A DNA stretch of 64,000 nt from Mesorhizobium amorphae CCNWGS0123 (lineage in GTDB: Bacteria > Pseudomonadota > Alphaproteobacteria > Rhizobiales > Rhizobiaceae). How positions within the stretch are numbered: the first letter of the stretch is position 1; each line of letters opens with the position of its first letter. The stretch covers positions 5,454,001-5,518,000 of the forward strand of contig NZ_CP015318.1 of assembly GCF_001686985.1 (NCBI RefSeq). Direction: 5' to 3'. The position numbers were made by a program, and so were the translations under genes. The notes beneath the pieces were generated by a model that was not told the DNA's origin, did not search any database, and saw nothing but the letters and a program-made list of their open reading frames with translations. This document shows positions 16,491 to 25,024 of this stretch, piece by piece.

Positions 16491-17267
16491 CTATTTGCCC
16501 CTGAAGGCCGGCGCCCGTTTCTCGGCAAAGGCTCGTAGACCTTCAATCCGATCCTCCTTGCCGAACGCCTCGACGGTCAGCCGGTGCTCGATCTCGAGCC
16601 CGCTTTGCAGCTCGGTTTCGAATGCCGCCTGAACGGCCTTCTTGGCATAGGGCGTGATGGCAACCGACTTGGCGGAGATCGCAGCGGCGATCTCCAGCGC
16701 GCGCGGCAGGAGCCTGTCGGCCGCCACGACTTCGCTGACCAGTCCCTTGCGCTCGGCGAGCGTCGCATCGACCATGTCGCCGGTCAGCACCATCTGCATG
16801 GCAAAGGATTTGCCGACCAGGCGCGGCAGCCGCTGCGTGCCGCCATCGCCCGGAAACGATCCGATCTTGATTTCAGGCGTCGCGAATTGAGCTGTCTGCG
16901 AGGCGATGATGATGTCGCAAAGCAGCGCAAGCTCCAGCCCGCCGCCCAGCGCATAACCATTCACGGCGGCGATTATCGGCTTGGAGAAGCCCTCGATGGC
17001 GCGCCAGCATGCCAGGCGCTCCGGATCGGTATAGGAGGCGACGCCGCGTTCCAGCATGTCAGAAATGTCGGCGCCCGCCGCAAAGGCGCGACCGGCGCCC
17101 GTCAGCACCACGCAGCCGACCTCTGTGTCGGCTTCAAAGCCAGCAAGCAGTTGGCTCAATTCGCCCAGCAGCGCTTTGGACAACGCGTTCAGCTTGTCCG
17201 GCCGGTTGAGCGTCAGCAGCCGGATGCCGGGCGCCGGTTCCACTGCCTGAACGAGGCGGTCCATCAT
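16491..17267 (-). CDS. Enoyl-CoA hydratase/isomerase (crotonase family)
   Basis: A 258-aa crotonase-fold protein. The oxyanion-hole motifs are AAGADISDML and AAVNGYALGGGLELALLC. The second catalytic glutamate region reads IKIGSFPGDGGTQRLPRLVG; the usual first Glu (AKLENA-type) is replaced in TPEIKIG, where E is retained as TPEI. It acts on acyl-CoA thioesters, so it fits downstream of the CoA-transferase in the same operon. Separated from the DapA-family gene by 3 bases and from the GMC gene by 78. Confidence 0.9.
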   Translation of the reverse strand: MMDRLVQAVEPAPGIRLLTLNRPDKLNALSKALLGELSQLLAGFEADTEVGCVVLTGAGRAFAAGADISDMLERGVASYTDPERLACWRAIEGFSKPIIAAVNGYALGGGLELALLCDIIIASQTAQFATPEIKIGSFPGDGGTQRLPRLVGKSFAMQMVLTGDMVDATLAERKGLVSEVVAADRLLPRALEIAAAISAKSVAITPYAKKAVQAAFETELQSGLEIEHRLTVEAFGKEDRIEGLRAFAEKRAPAFRGK

Positions 17268-17270
17268 CGA

Positions 17271-18236
17271 CTAAGCGACCTTCCTGTAAAGCGTCTCGGC
17301 GCTCAATCCGGCAGCAGCCAGCAGTCCCCGGATCTTCTCGATCTCGGCGGGGCCTGGCTTCATCAATGGAGGCCGGACATGAGCTTCGTCCAGTCGCCCG
17401 AGCAGCACCAGCGCCTCTTTCATGCGATTGTGCATATCGAGAAGCGGCGCGTCATAAAAGGCCCGGACCGTCGGATAGATACGGTCGTTGATCGCCTTGG
17501 CAGTCTTGAGATCGTTTGCCTGCACGGCGCGGTACAGCGCAACCTGAAGGCTGGCGATGACGCTGCCGGCGCCTGACAGGAGCCCGTCGCAGCCAAGCGC
17601 CAGCGAGCCGAGCAGCCAGGCGCTGTGGGTAGTCAGGGTGTTGACCGGACGGTCTAGGGCTTTCAATTCGCGGATCTGGCGTTCATGCAAATTGCCGTCG
17701 CCGCACTGGTCCTTGATCGCGACGATTGAAGGAAAGCGACGGCAGAGTTCGAGCAACGTCGGCAGTGGGTAGGCAAGGTTCGATGCCAGTGGATACTGAA
17801 ACAGAATGATCGGAAGGTTGGACGCGTCTGTGATGCGCTTGAGGTGCTCGACGATCATCTCTGGCCGCAAGTACCCGCCAAGCGTCATGAAGTCCGGCGG
17901 GAAAACCAGCAGCGCGTCGGCACCCTCCCGCTGCGCGTAAGCGGCGATGCGCGCGGCCTCGAGGCTGGAGTTTGTGTAGACACCGACAATGGTCGGAACC
18001 TGATCCTGCAACACATCCTTGGTTACCACGATCGCGCGGTATTGCTCGTCGATGATGAGCGCGTGCACTTCGGCCGCATGACCATTGATGGTGATGCCGG
18101 AAATGCCTTCGACCGAGGAGACGTCAGCGAGGTGCTTGCGGTAGGCGCTCTCATCGACAGCCAGATCGGCGGTGAACGGCATCAGGCAGGCGGGAATGAC
18201 GCCATGGGCAGCAAACGGTTTCTTGTCGCTCATCAT
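17271..18236 (-). CDS. DapA-family class I lyase/aldolase (dihydrodipicolinate synthase-like)
   Basis: A 321-aa (beta/alpha)8 protein of the DapA/NanA superfamily. The Schiff-base lysine is K175 in SIVAIKDQCG, and the proton-relay tyrosine Y148 is in ILFQYPL. The substrate loop reads NGHAAEVHAL rather than the classical GTTGE, so it is not a normal DapA or NanA. Members cleave 2-keto-3-deoxy acids, benzylidene pyruvates and other 2-oxo acids. In this operon it probably performs a retro-aldol step on an oxidised sugar-like or aromatic intermediate. Confidence 0.85.
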   Translation of the reverse strand: MMSDKKPFAAHGVIPACLMPFTADLAVDESAYRKHLADVSSVEGISGITINGHAAEVHALIIDEQYRAIVVTKDVLQDQVPTIVGVYTNSSLEAARIAAYAQREGADALLVFPPDFMTLGGYLRPEMIVEHLKRITDASNLPIILFQYPLASNLAYPLPTLLELCRRFPSIVAIKDQCGDGNLHERQIRELKALDRPVNTLTTHSAWLLGSLALGCDGLLSGAGSVIASLQVALYRAVQANDLKTAKAINDRIYPTVRAFYDAPLLDMHNRMKEALVLLGRLDEAHVRPPLMKPGPAEIEKIRGLLAAAGLSAETLYRKVA

Positions 18237-18256
18237 TCAGTTCCTATTTGAAATCT

Positions 18257-18284
18257 CGGGACGCCGCGCCAGTGCGGCGTCCCG
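18257..18284 (-). promoter_or_regulatory. Intercistronic hairpin after the binding-protein gene
   Basis: CGGGACGCCGC at 18,257-18,267 pairs perfectly with GCGGCGTCCCG at 18,274-18,284 (11 bp, 6-base loop). It sits directly after the stop of the binding-protein gene and before the DapA-like gene and lacks a U-tract. It probably stabilises the upstream transcript or weakens read-through. Confidence 0.65.
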
Positions 18285-18299
18285 TTGCCCAGGGAGGAC

Positions 18300-19247
18300 T
18301 TAGAAGCCCTTGCCGATCATGTCGGCGATATTGTCCGGGGTCACTGAGACCGTTGGCAAGGTGATCGTCTCCGGGACCTCTTCACCCTTGGCCACTTTGT
18401 AAGCGGTCTCGATCCCTTCCGGCGCCACGAACGGATAAACGAAGGTTGCGGCGAGCTTGCCCTGTTTGACTGCCTCGAAAGCAGTCTCCTGGCCGTCGAT
18501 ACCGACCACCGCCACTTCATTGAGCCGGCCGGCGGCCTCCAGCACCTGGATCGCGCCGAGTGCCATCTCGTCATTGTGCGCGTACACCGCCTGGATCTGG
18601 CCGGGACCAAACCGCTGCACCATGTCTTCCATGAACTTCACCGCCTTGTCGCGGGTGTAGTCACAGTTCTGCGATGCGACCACCTTCATGTCCGGGTGCT
18701 TTGCGATCGCTTCCGCAAACCCGTTGTTGCGATCGATGGTGGCCGATGCCCCCGCCGTCCCCTGCAACTCGATGATGTTGCCTTTGCCATTCAATTTCTT
18801 CGCAAGGAATTCGCCCGCGCCAACGCCGAGCGGCAGGTTCTCGCCGCCGACATGAACGGTGACGGGCGTGTTGACCTTGCGGTCGAGAGTCACAACCTTG
18901 ATCCCGGCATCCATTGCTTCCTTGACGACCGGCGTCAGTGCCTGCTCCGTCAGCGGCGAGATCATCAAAACTTTGATGCCTTGTGCGATCAGGCTTTCGA
19001 CGTCCGCCACCTGCTTGGAAGCATCGTTGTTGCCGTCAGTGACGATGAGATCGACATCCGGATAATGCTCGGCCGCGTACTTCTTGTTGCCCTCCACCAT
19101 GGCGACGCGCCAAGGATGGTTCATTGTGCCTTGGCTAAAGCCGATCTTGATCTTGTCCTGAGCCAAGACCGCGCCCGGCATCATGGCGCCCAGTACCAGG
19201 GTGGCGGCAAGAGCCGTGGTGCGTAGGAAATGTCTGCGACTGGTCAT
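18300..19247 (-). CDS. Periplasmic sugar-binding protein (RbsB type)
   Basis: A 315-aa ribose/galactose-type binding protein. The signal peptide (MTSRRHFLRTTALAATLVLG...LAQ) has a twin-Arg-like start. The mature part begins KIKIGFSQGTMNHPWRV and shows the Peripla_BP pattern: LIVTDGNNDASKQVADVE, VLMISPLTEQALTPVV, VYAHNDEMALGAIQ and VGIDGQETAF. It feeds the RbsC-like permease and RbsA-like ATPase of this operon. The catabolic genes suggest a sugar-like or polyol-like ligand. Confidence 0.93.
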   Translation of the reverse strand: MTSRRHFLRTTALAATLVLGAMMPGAVLAQDKIKIGFSQGTMNHPWRVAMVEGNKKYAAEHYPDVDLIVTDGNNDASKQVADVESLIAQGIKVLMISPLTEQALTPVVKEAMDAGIKVVTLDRKVNTPVTVHVGGENLPLGVGAGEFLAKKLNGKGNIIELQGTAGASATIDRNNGFAEAIAKHPDMKVVASQNCDYTRDKAVKFMEDMVQRFGPGQIQAVYAHNDEMALGAIQVLEAAGRLNEVAVVGIDGQETAFEAVKQGKLAATFVYPFVAPEGIETAYKVAKGEEVPETITLPTVSVTPDNIADMIGKGF

Positions 19248-19330
19248 TTTTTCACTCCTCCATTGTTTTTCATTTCAGGCTCCAAAGCGCGACGGCCGGC
19301 CCGTCTGGCAAGTGCCGCCGCGCATGGATG

Positions 19331-20326
19331 TCAGGACCGTCTTTTGTGACGGTAGACCTCGAACATCACCGCGGTGATGATGATGGCGCCCTTCACGATC
19401 TGCTGCGTGAATGGCGATATGCCTAGCAGATTCAATATATTAGCCATGACAGCAATGATTGCGGCGCCGATCACGGTGCCGATGACGCCGCCTTCGCCGC
19501 CAAACAGGCTAGTGCCGCCGATGACGACGATAGAGATGGCCTCGAGTTCGAGATTGGTGCCAGCGGTGGGCTCACCAACGGTCAGACGCGAGACAAAAAC
19601 CAGGGCGGTCAGCGCCGACAGCACTCCTGAGATGGCATAGACCGACATCAACACGCGCGGCACGTTGATGCCGGCAAGCCGCGCCGCCTCGGTGTTTGAA
19701 CCGACCGCGTAGATCTGGCGACCGAAAGGCGTGTGTCGCAGGACAACGAACGCCGCGGCGGCTATGGCAACGAAGATCCAGATCGGTACGGGAATGCCGA
19801 AGAGAAAACCGCTGCCCAGATAGGAGAAAGCATCCGAAGCATCGCCAAGCGTCTTCGGCTCGCCGTTGGCAATTGTCATGGCAATGCCGCGCCCCATCAC
19901 CAGCGTGCCGAGGGTCATGATGAAGGGCGGCATGCCGAAGAAAACGACGCCAGCTCCGTTGATGGCGCCGAACACGGCTCCCATCCCCAGCGCCGCGATC
20001 ATCGCCAACGGGATTGGAACGCCAGATGAGAGCATCAGCGCTGTGGCAACCGCGACGACGCCGACGATGGATCCAACGGAGAGATCGATGCCGCGTGTCA
20101 GAATGACGAAGGTCATGCCGACGCTGACGATGCCAAACAGCGCCACCTGGCGGCCGACATTCAACATGTTGCCGGTCTGGATGAAGCTCGGCGACAGATA
20201 TACCGCGAAAGCGCACAACACGATCAGGACCCAGAGCAGGCCAAGGCTTTGCGCCCAGCCTCGCAACCGACCCACCGACCCCGGCCGGATCGACGCCAAT
20301 CCTTGTCCCGTTGTCATCTCAGCCAT
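19331..20326 (-). CDS. Sugar ABC transporter permease (RbsC type)
   Basis: A 331-aa permease with 8-10 hydrophobic segments. RbsC-family hallmarks are FVILTRGIDLSVGSIVG, GAVFGAINGAGVVF, GTLVMGRGIA and FGRQIYAVGSNTEAARLAGI. One permease gene only, so it should act as a homodimer. Start chosen at ATG 20326, which overlaps the HAD gene by 8 bases. Confidence 0.93.
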   Translation of the reverse strand: MAEMTTGQGLASIRPGSVGRLRGWAQSLGLLWVLIVLCAFAVYLSPSFIQTGNMLNVGRQVALFGIVSVGMTFVILTRGIDLSVGSIVGVVAVATALMLSSGVPIPLAMIAALGMGAVFGAINGAGVVFFGMPPFIMTLGTLVMGRGIAMTIANGEPKTLGDASDAFSYLGSGFLFGIPVPIWIFVAIAAAAFVVLRHTPFGRQIYAVGSNTEAARLAGINVPRVLMSVYAISGVLSALTALVFVSRLTVGEPTAGTNLELEAISIVVIGGTSLFGGEGGVIGTVIGAAIIAVMANILNLLGISPFTQQIVKGAIIITAVMFEVYRHKRRS

Positions 20327-21161
20327 TCCTTCCTCCCGTTTCGTCTGCCATTGCGAGGGTCGATTGCCGTTGCAGCAGCCAGGCCACCGCATCGGCCAGC
20401 CCGCCCTCGTCGCAGGACGGTCCAACGAAATGCGCGAGCCGCTTGGCTTCCGGGACCGCGTTTTCGACCGTGACCGCCGTTCCGGCCCAGGCCAGCATCT
20501 CAAGATCATTCTCGGCGTCGCCGGCGGCGGCGCAGTCCGACGCCGCCATTCCGAGTTCGGCAGCAACGGTCGCGATGGCGGTCTTCTTGGAGATGCCGAG
20601 CGGACCGATCTCGAGCAGACGTGGATGCGATCCCGATACCGACAGGCACCGGGCAAGCTGTACGCGGAGAGCTCCAAAGGCTTCACGGTCCGTGGGCTGC
20701 GCGGCGACACACATGATCTTGCCCGGTTCCCCCGGCAGGTCTTCCAGCGCCTTCGCCACGATTAAAGGCTCTGCGGTCACGCCGGCTTCGCGTGCGATGA
20801 TCGGGTCTTCGGCAAGTGCGTGAATGGCGTGGCCGGTGAACCACATCGGCCGAACGCCCGCCGCTTGCGCCGTGGCCATGGTGTGCAGCGCATCGGTGCG
20901 ACCGATCCGCTGCTCGGACAGCGCAACGCCGGTCGAAACATTACCGATCCAGCCACCGTTGAAGCAGATGGCGAGGCCTGCAATCCCAAGCTTCTCCGCA
21001 TAGGGCTTTAGCCCGAGCGGCGAGCGCGCCGTTGCCAGAACAATCATGATGCCGGCCTCTCGTGCCACGTGCAGAGCGTCGGCCACACGCTGCGGAAGCA
21101 CATGGTCGTGCGTCAGCAAGGTGCGGTCGACATCGGTGACGATAAGGCGCGGAATGGTCAT
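20319..21161 (-). CDS. HAD-IIB (Cof-type) sugar phosphatase
   Basis: A 280-aa haloacid dehalogenase-type phosphatase. Motif I is VTDVDRTLLTHDH (nucleophile Asp in DVDRT), motif II LATARSP, and motif IV GDAENDLEMLAWAG. The large C2B cap lies between about 85 and 200. Cof-type enzymes dephosphorylate sugar phosphates. As no kinase gene is present in this operon, it may remove phosphate from an intermediate or counter sugar-phosphate stress. It follows the ALDH gene by 8 bases. Confidence 0.88.
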   Translation of the reverse strand: MTIPRLIVTDVDRTLLTHDHVLPQRVADALHVAREAGIMIVLATARSPLGLKPYAEKLGIAGLAICFNGGWIGNVSTGVALSEQRIGRTDALHTMATAQAAGVRPMWFTGHAIHALAEDPIIAREAGVTAEPLIVAKALEDLPGEPGKIMCVAAQPTDREAFGALRVQLARCLSVSGSHPRLLEIGPLGISKKTAIATVAAELGMAASDCAAAGDAENDLEMLAWAGTAVTVENAVPEAKRLAHFVGPSCDEGGLADAVAWLLQRQSTLAMADETGGRNG

Positions 21162-21169
21162 GACCCGCC

Positions 21170-22639
21170 TCAGACCGGAAACACTGGAGCGCGCGGCCCG
21201 GTCTGAATGAGAAGTGTCTTGAGTTGGGTGAACTCTTCAAAGCCGGCCTGGCCCATCTCGTAGCCGAAGCCGGATCCCTTCACCCCGGTGAGCGGCAGTT
21301 GCGGGGCGCCGTCAATGATTGTGTTGGCCTGCACCCAGCCGCTTTTCAGCCGCTTGGCGACGGTCAGGACCGTGTCGATATTCTTCGACCAGATGTAGTT
21401 GGACAGGCCATAGGCGGTGTCGTTGGCCAACCGCACCGCGTCATCAACCGTATCGAACCGTGTGATGCTGAGCACCGGGCCAAAGATCTCTTCGCGGAAG
21501 ATGGTCATATGCGGCTCGACCCGGTCGAAAATGGTGGCTTCGTGAAAATGACCGACCGTCCCTGTTGCTACGTTGCCGCCGAGCACCAGTTGGGCGCCTT
21601 CCTCGATCCCGCTTCTGACAAAGCCGGTCACCTTGGCCAGATGATTGTGGTCGATCAGCGCGCCGACATCCGTGTCGTCGTCGAACGGATCGCCGACCTT
21701 CATCTTGCGGGAGCGCGCCACCACCTTGGCGATGAAGTCGTCGGCGATGGACGACTGTACGAACAGCCGTGACCCCGAAACGCAGCACTCGCCATTGTTG
21801 AAGAACACGCCCATCAGCGCGCCATCCGCCGCGGCTTCCAGATCCGCATCGGCAAAGACGATATTGGCCGACTTGCCGCCCAGTTCGACCGAGGATTTGA
21901 CCAGATGACGGGACGTGTTGCCGACGACACGGCTGCCGGTGCGGGTCGAACCCGTGAAGGAAACGAAGTCGATGCCCGCATGCCCCGTCAGGTGGTCGCC
22001 AACGGTTGCGCCATAACCGCTGACGACATTGAAGGCGCCGGCCGGCACGCCGGCTTCGGCAGCAAGCGCGGCGATCTCGAACGCGGAGCCTGACGTGAAC
22101 TCGGATGGCTTCAGCACCACCGTGCAGCCGGCGGCGAGCGCAAACGGCACTTTCTGCGACAGGATCAGCGCCGGGAAATTCCATGGCGTGACCAGCGCCA
22201 CGACGCCCACTGCTTCGCGGCTGATCAGCGCCGTCTTGCCCTCGCCGATGTTCGTGTAGGTGAGGCCCGCCATCTGCATGGCCAGCGAAGCTGCATAGCG
22301 TGTCAGGCCGGCTGCACCATCAATATCGCCGCGCGCAAAACGAACTGGCTTGCCGACCTCCTCGACCTCAATCCTGACCAGCCGGTCGCGGTTGGTGCGC
22401 ATCAGATCGGCAAGACGGTTCAGGACCTCGGCGCGCTCCATGCCGCTCATACGCGGCCACGGCCCTTCCTCAAATGCGATGCGCGCCGCCTCGACGGCAA
22501 GATCGACATCCTCGGGCGTGCCATCGCAATAGCGGGCGACCAGGTCACCTGTGGCCGGCGACCGGCGCTCGATTGAGCCGGAGCCTGAACCGTCGACAAA
22601 CCGCCCGCCGATGAATTGTTGATAGCTGCGCGTGCTCAT
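21170..22639 (-). CDS. NAD(P)-dependent aldehyde dehydrogenase
   Basis: A 489-aa ALDH. Key residues: the Rossmann entry VVALVTPWNFPALI near 147, the general base E252 in VELGGKSANIVF, and the nucleophile C286 in FNNGECCVSGSRLF, where the usual GQxC reads GECC. The C-terminal EEIFGPVLSI is normal. It would oxidise the aldehyde produced by the GMC enzyme or by the lyase. It sits between the ATPase gene (8-base gap) and the HAD gene. Confidence 0.93.
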   Translation of the reverse strand: MSTRSYQQFIGGRFVDGSGSGSIERRSPATGDLVARYCDGTPEDVDLAVEAARIAFEEGPWPRMSGMERAEVLNRLADLMRTNRDRLVRIEVEEVGKPVRFARGDIDGAAGLTRYAASLAMQMAGLTYTNIGEGKTALISREAVGVVALVTPWNFPALILSQKVPFALAAGCTVVLKPSEFTSGSAFEIAALAAEAGVPAGAFNVVSGYGATVGDHLTGHAGIDFVSFTGSTRTGSRVVGNTSRHLVKSSVELGGKSANIVFADADLEAAADGALMGVFFNNGECCVSGSRLFVQSSIADDFIAKVVARSRKMKVGDPFDDDTDVGALIDHNHLAKVTGFVRSGIEEGAQLVLGGNVATGTVGHFHEATIFDRVEPHMTIFREEIFGPVLSITRFDTVDDAVRLANDTAYGLSNYIWSKNIDTVLTVAKRLKSGWVQANTIIDGAPQLPLTGVKGSGFGYEMGQAGFEEFTQLKTLLIQTGPRAPVFPV

Positions 22640-22647
22640 GTCGTTAC

Positions 22648-24141
22648 TCACTGCCAAACCGCATGGGCCATGATTGTTTCCTCGGTCGCGCCCTCGCCCT
22701 CGAGAACCGCCGAAATGGCCCCTTCGCGCATGACGATGATGCGATTGCAGAGGCCAAGGATTTCCGGCAATTCCGACGAGACCATCACGACACTTGCACC
22801 GCGCTTCGATGTCAGTTCGGCGAGCAGGTCGTAGATTTCGCGCTTGGCTGCCACGTCGACGCCGCGCGTCGGTTCGTCGACCAGAAGGATTTCCGTCCCC
22901 GCATGCAGTTGACGGGCGATGCCGCATTTCTGCTGATTGCCGCCCGACAGCGTGCGGACCTTGGTGCTGGGGCTCGGCGTCTTGATGCGCATCTGTTGGA
23001 TGAACCGGGAGACAGCGTCGTGCTCGCGCCAGCCACTGATCAGGCCGCCGCGGGTCAACGGCGCCATTTGGGAAACGGTGACGTTGAATGAGACCGACTG
23101 GTCGAGGAAGAGCCCCTCGGTCTTGCGATCCTCCGGCAGCAGGCCGACGCCGTGCGCAAGCGCGCGGCGCGGCCCGTCGATGGCGACCAACTGGCCGTCG
23201 ATCCTGATTTCGCCGCCGTCGAGCGCATCGGCGCCGGCGATGGCACGCAACACCTCGGTCCGGCCCGCGCCGGCAAGGCCGCAGATGCCGACAATCTCGC
23301 CGCGCCTGACATTGAAGGAGATATCCTTCAGCACGCCGGCCCGCGACAGGTTGCGTACGTCTAAACGAATCTCGTCGCCGGGCTGCGAGCGCGGTGGGAA
23401 CACGTCTTTGAGTTCGCGCCCAACCATATGCCTGATGAGATCGGCTGTGGTCGTCTGGCCAAGCGGCATCGAGGCGACGACCTGGCCGTCCCGCAGCACG
23501 GTGACCTCGTCACAGATCTCATAGAGTTCCTTCAGGCGATGGGTGATGTAGATGAACGAAACGCCGTGCTCGCTGCTCAGCCGCCTGATCGTCTTGAAAA
23601 GATGCTCAAGCTCGGCGTCGCCCAGAACAGCGGACGGCTCATCAAGCACGACGATGCGAGCCTCGCGGGCAATCGCCTTGGCGATCTCCACCATCTGGCG
23701 CTGCGCGACGCTGATTGTGTCGATGCGCGCTGCCGGATCGACACGGAAGCCAAGCCTGTCGAGCACATCCTGAGCTGCGGCTTTCGCCCGGCGCCAGTCG
23801 ATCGTGCCCAGACGCGTTTTCGGCAGGCGGCCGATAAAGATATTTTCAGCCACCGTGAGATGCGGAGCCTGGGCGAGCTCCTGATAGATGACCGCGATTC
23901 CGAGCTCGAGCATCCGCTCAGGCGTCGGCGCAGCCACCACATCTCCGTCGATGGCCACTTCACCCTCGTTGGCTAGGAACGCGCCAGACAGGACGCGCAT
24001 CAATGTCGACTTGCCGGCGCCGTTTTCACCGATGACGCCGTGCACGCTTCCCCTGCTGACGGCGAAGCTGACATTGTTCAGCGCATACACACCCGGAAAG
24101 CGCTTGTGGATGCCGCGCATTTCGAGAACTGCGTCCTTCAT
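22648..24141 (-). CDS. Sugar ABC transporter ATPase with two NBDs (RbsA type)
   Basis: A 497-aa double ATPase. NBD1 has Walker A GENGAGKST and Walker B IVVLDEPSAVLGD, with the signature degenerated to ISVAQRQMVEIAKAIA, as is usual in this family. NBD2 has a non-canonical P-loop GLAGAGRTE, signature LSGGNQQKCGIARQL and LLVDEPTRGVDV. It powers the RbsC-like permease. First gene of its leftward unit, with a LacI-type palindrome 19 bases before the start codon, so it probably has its own regulated promoter. Confidence 0.94.
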   Translation of the reverse strand: MKDAVLEMRGIHKRFPGVYALNNVSFAVSRGSVHGVIGENGAGKSTLMRVLSGAFLANEGEVAIDGDVVAAPTPERMLELGIAVIYQELAQAPHLTVAENIFIGRLPKTRLGTIDWRRAKAAAQDVLDRLGFRVDPAARIDTISVAQRQMVEIAKAIAREARIVVLDEPSAVLGDAELEHLFKTIRRLSSEHGVSFIYITHRLKELYEICDEVTVLRDGQVVASMPLGQTTTADLIRHMVGRELKDVFPPRSQPGDEIRLDVRNLSRAGVLKDISFNVRRGEIVGICGLAGAGRTEVLRAIAGADALDGGEIRIDGQLVAIDGPRRALAHGVGLLPEDRKTEGLFLDQSVSFNVTVSQMAPLTRGGLISGWREHDAVSRFIQQMRIKTPSPSTKVRTLSGGNQQKCGIARQLHAGTEILLVDEPTRGVDVAAKREIYDLLAELTSKRGASVVMVSSELPEILGLCNRIIVMREGAISAVLEGEGATEETIMAHAVWQ

Positions 24142-24159
24142 CACGTCGTCTCCCAAACC

Positions 24160-24175
24160 GAGAAATCGTTTTCTC
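24160..24175. promoter_or_regulatory. LacI-type operator upstream of the ABC ATPase gene
   Basis: GAGAAATCGTTTTCTC is a 16-base near-palindrome with the central CG step usual for LacI/GalR operators. It matches GTGAAATCGTTTTCAC at 26,280-26,295 at 14 of 16 positions. It lies just upstream of the ATPase start codon, so a LacI protein bound here would control the leftward transport and catabolic genes. Confidence 0.7.
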
Positions 24176-24193
24176 GGCTCCTCAAAAAAAGGC

Positions 24194-25024
24194 TCACAGG
24201 CGATGCATCTGCATGCCGCCGCCAATGTGGTAGATGTCCCCGGTGCTGAAGGGCATGCCGCCAATGGCCAACGTCGCCACGCCGCGGGCGATGTCTTCGG
24301 GCTGCCCCCACCGCCTGATTGCCGAGAGTTGTCCGGCCTCGACCTGCCCCGAATACTTATCGTAGACATCGGCGGTCATATCGGTCTGGATCAGGCCTGG
24401 GCGAATCTCGTGCACCCGGATGCCTGCATCCGCCAGACGAATGGCGAACTGCTGGGAAGCCATCGACAGTCCGGCCTTGGATATGCAGTACGGCCCCTTT
24501 TCCGGAGAGACCAAGCCTGCGTTAGCAGAGGTGATCGTCACCACCGACCGTTCGAGCCGGGCTTGCGGCTGGGAAATCATCGCGCGCGCTACGGCCTGGG
24601 TGAAGAAGAACGTGCCGCGCAGATTGATGCCGACCAGCCGGTCGAAGCTCTCTTCGGTAACATCGAGAAGATCGCCGCGCACGGAAACCTGCACGCCGGC
24701 GTTGTTGACCAGGCAGGTGGTTGCCCCCAGATCGGCTTCGATGCGCTCTATGAACGCCGCATTGTCCGAGGTCTCGGATATGTCCTTGCGATAAAAGGCG
24801 GCATTTCGTCCGTGCGTGCGGGCAAGGTTGACGGTCTCGCTGGCATTCTCATCGTCGACTATGTCGACCACAGCGATATCGAAACCCGCCTGCGCGAGTT
24901 CACAACAGATGGCTCGGCCGATGCCGCGACGGCCACCCGTCACAATGGCAAGTCCGCGGTTGATGGAGGCTGCGTGCTCGGGCATAGCAACGCCGATTGC
25001 AGCCGGGGAAACCTGTTCCAGCAT
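24194..25024 (-). CDS. Short-chain dehydrogenase/reductase
   Basis: A 276-aa classical SDR. The cofactor motif is AIVTGGRRGIGRAI, NNAG is in CLVNNAGVQVS, the catalytic Ser is in VVTITSANAG, and the YxxxK pair is in GPYCISKAGL. It resembles FabG-like dehydrogenases that act on 3-hydroxyacyl or sugar-derived alcohols. ATG 25024 overlaps the CoA-transferase stop (ATGA), so the two are coupled. After it come the operator and the ATPase gene. Confidence 0.9.
   Translation of the reverse strand: MLEQVSPAAIGVAMPEHAASINRGLAIVTGGRRGIGRAICCELAQAGFDIAVVDIVDDENASETVNLARTHGRNAAFYRKDISETSDNAAFIERIEADLGATTCLVNNAGVQVSVRGDLLDVTEESFDRLVGINLRGTFFFTQAVARAMISQPQARLERSVVTITSANAGLVSPEKGPYCISKAGLSMASQQFAIRLADAGIRVHEIRPGLIQTDMTADVYDKYSGQVEAGQLSAIRRWGQPEDIARGVATLAIGGMPFSTGDIYHIGGGMQMHRL

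Noticed and set aside
17271..18236. DapA-family gene as the missing sialic-acid lyase of the NanE/NanK cluster
   Set aside because: It belongs to another operon with different regulation, and its loop NGHAAEV is not the NanA-type substrate motif.
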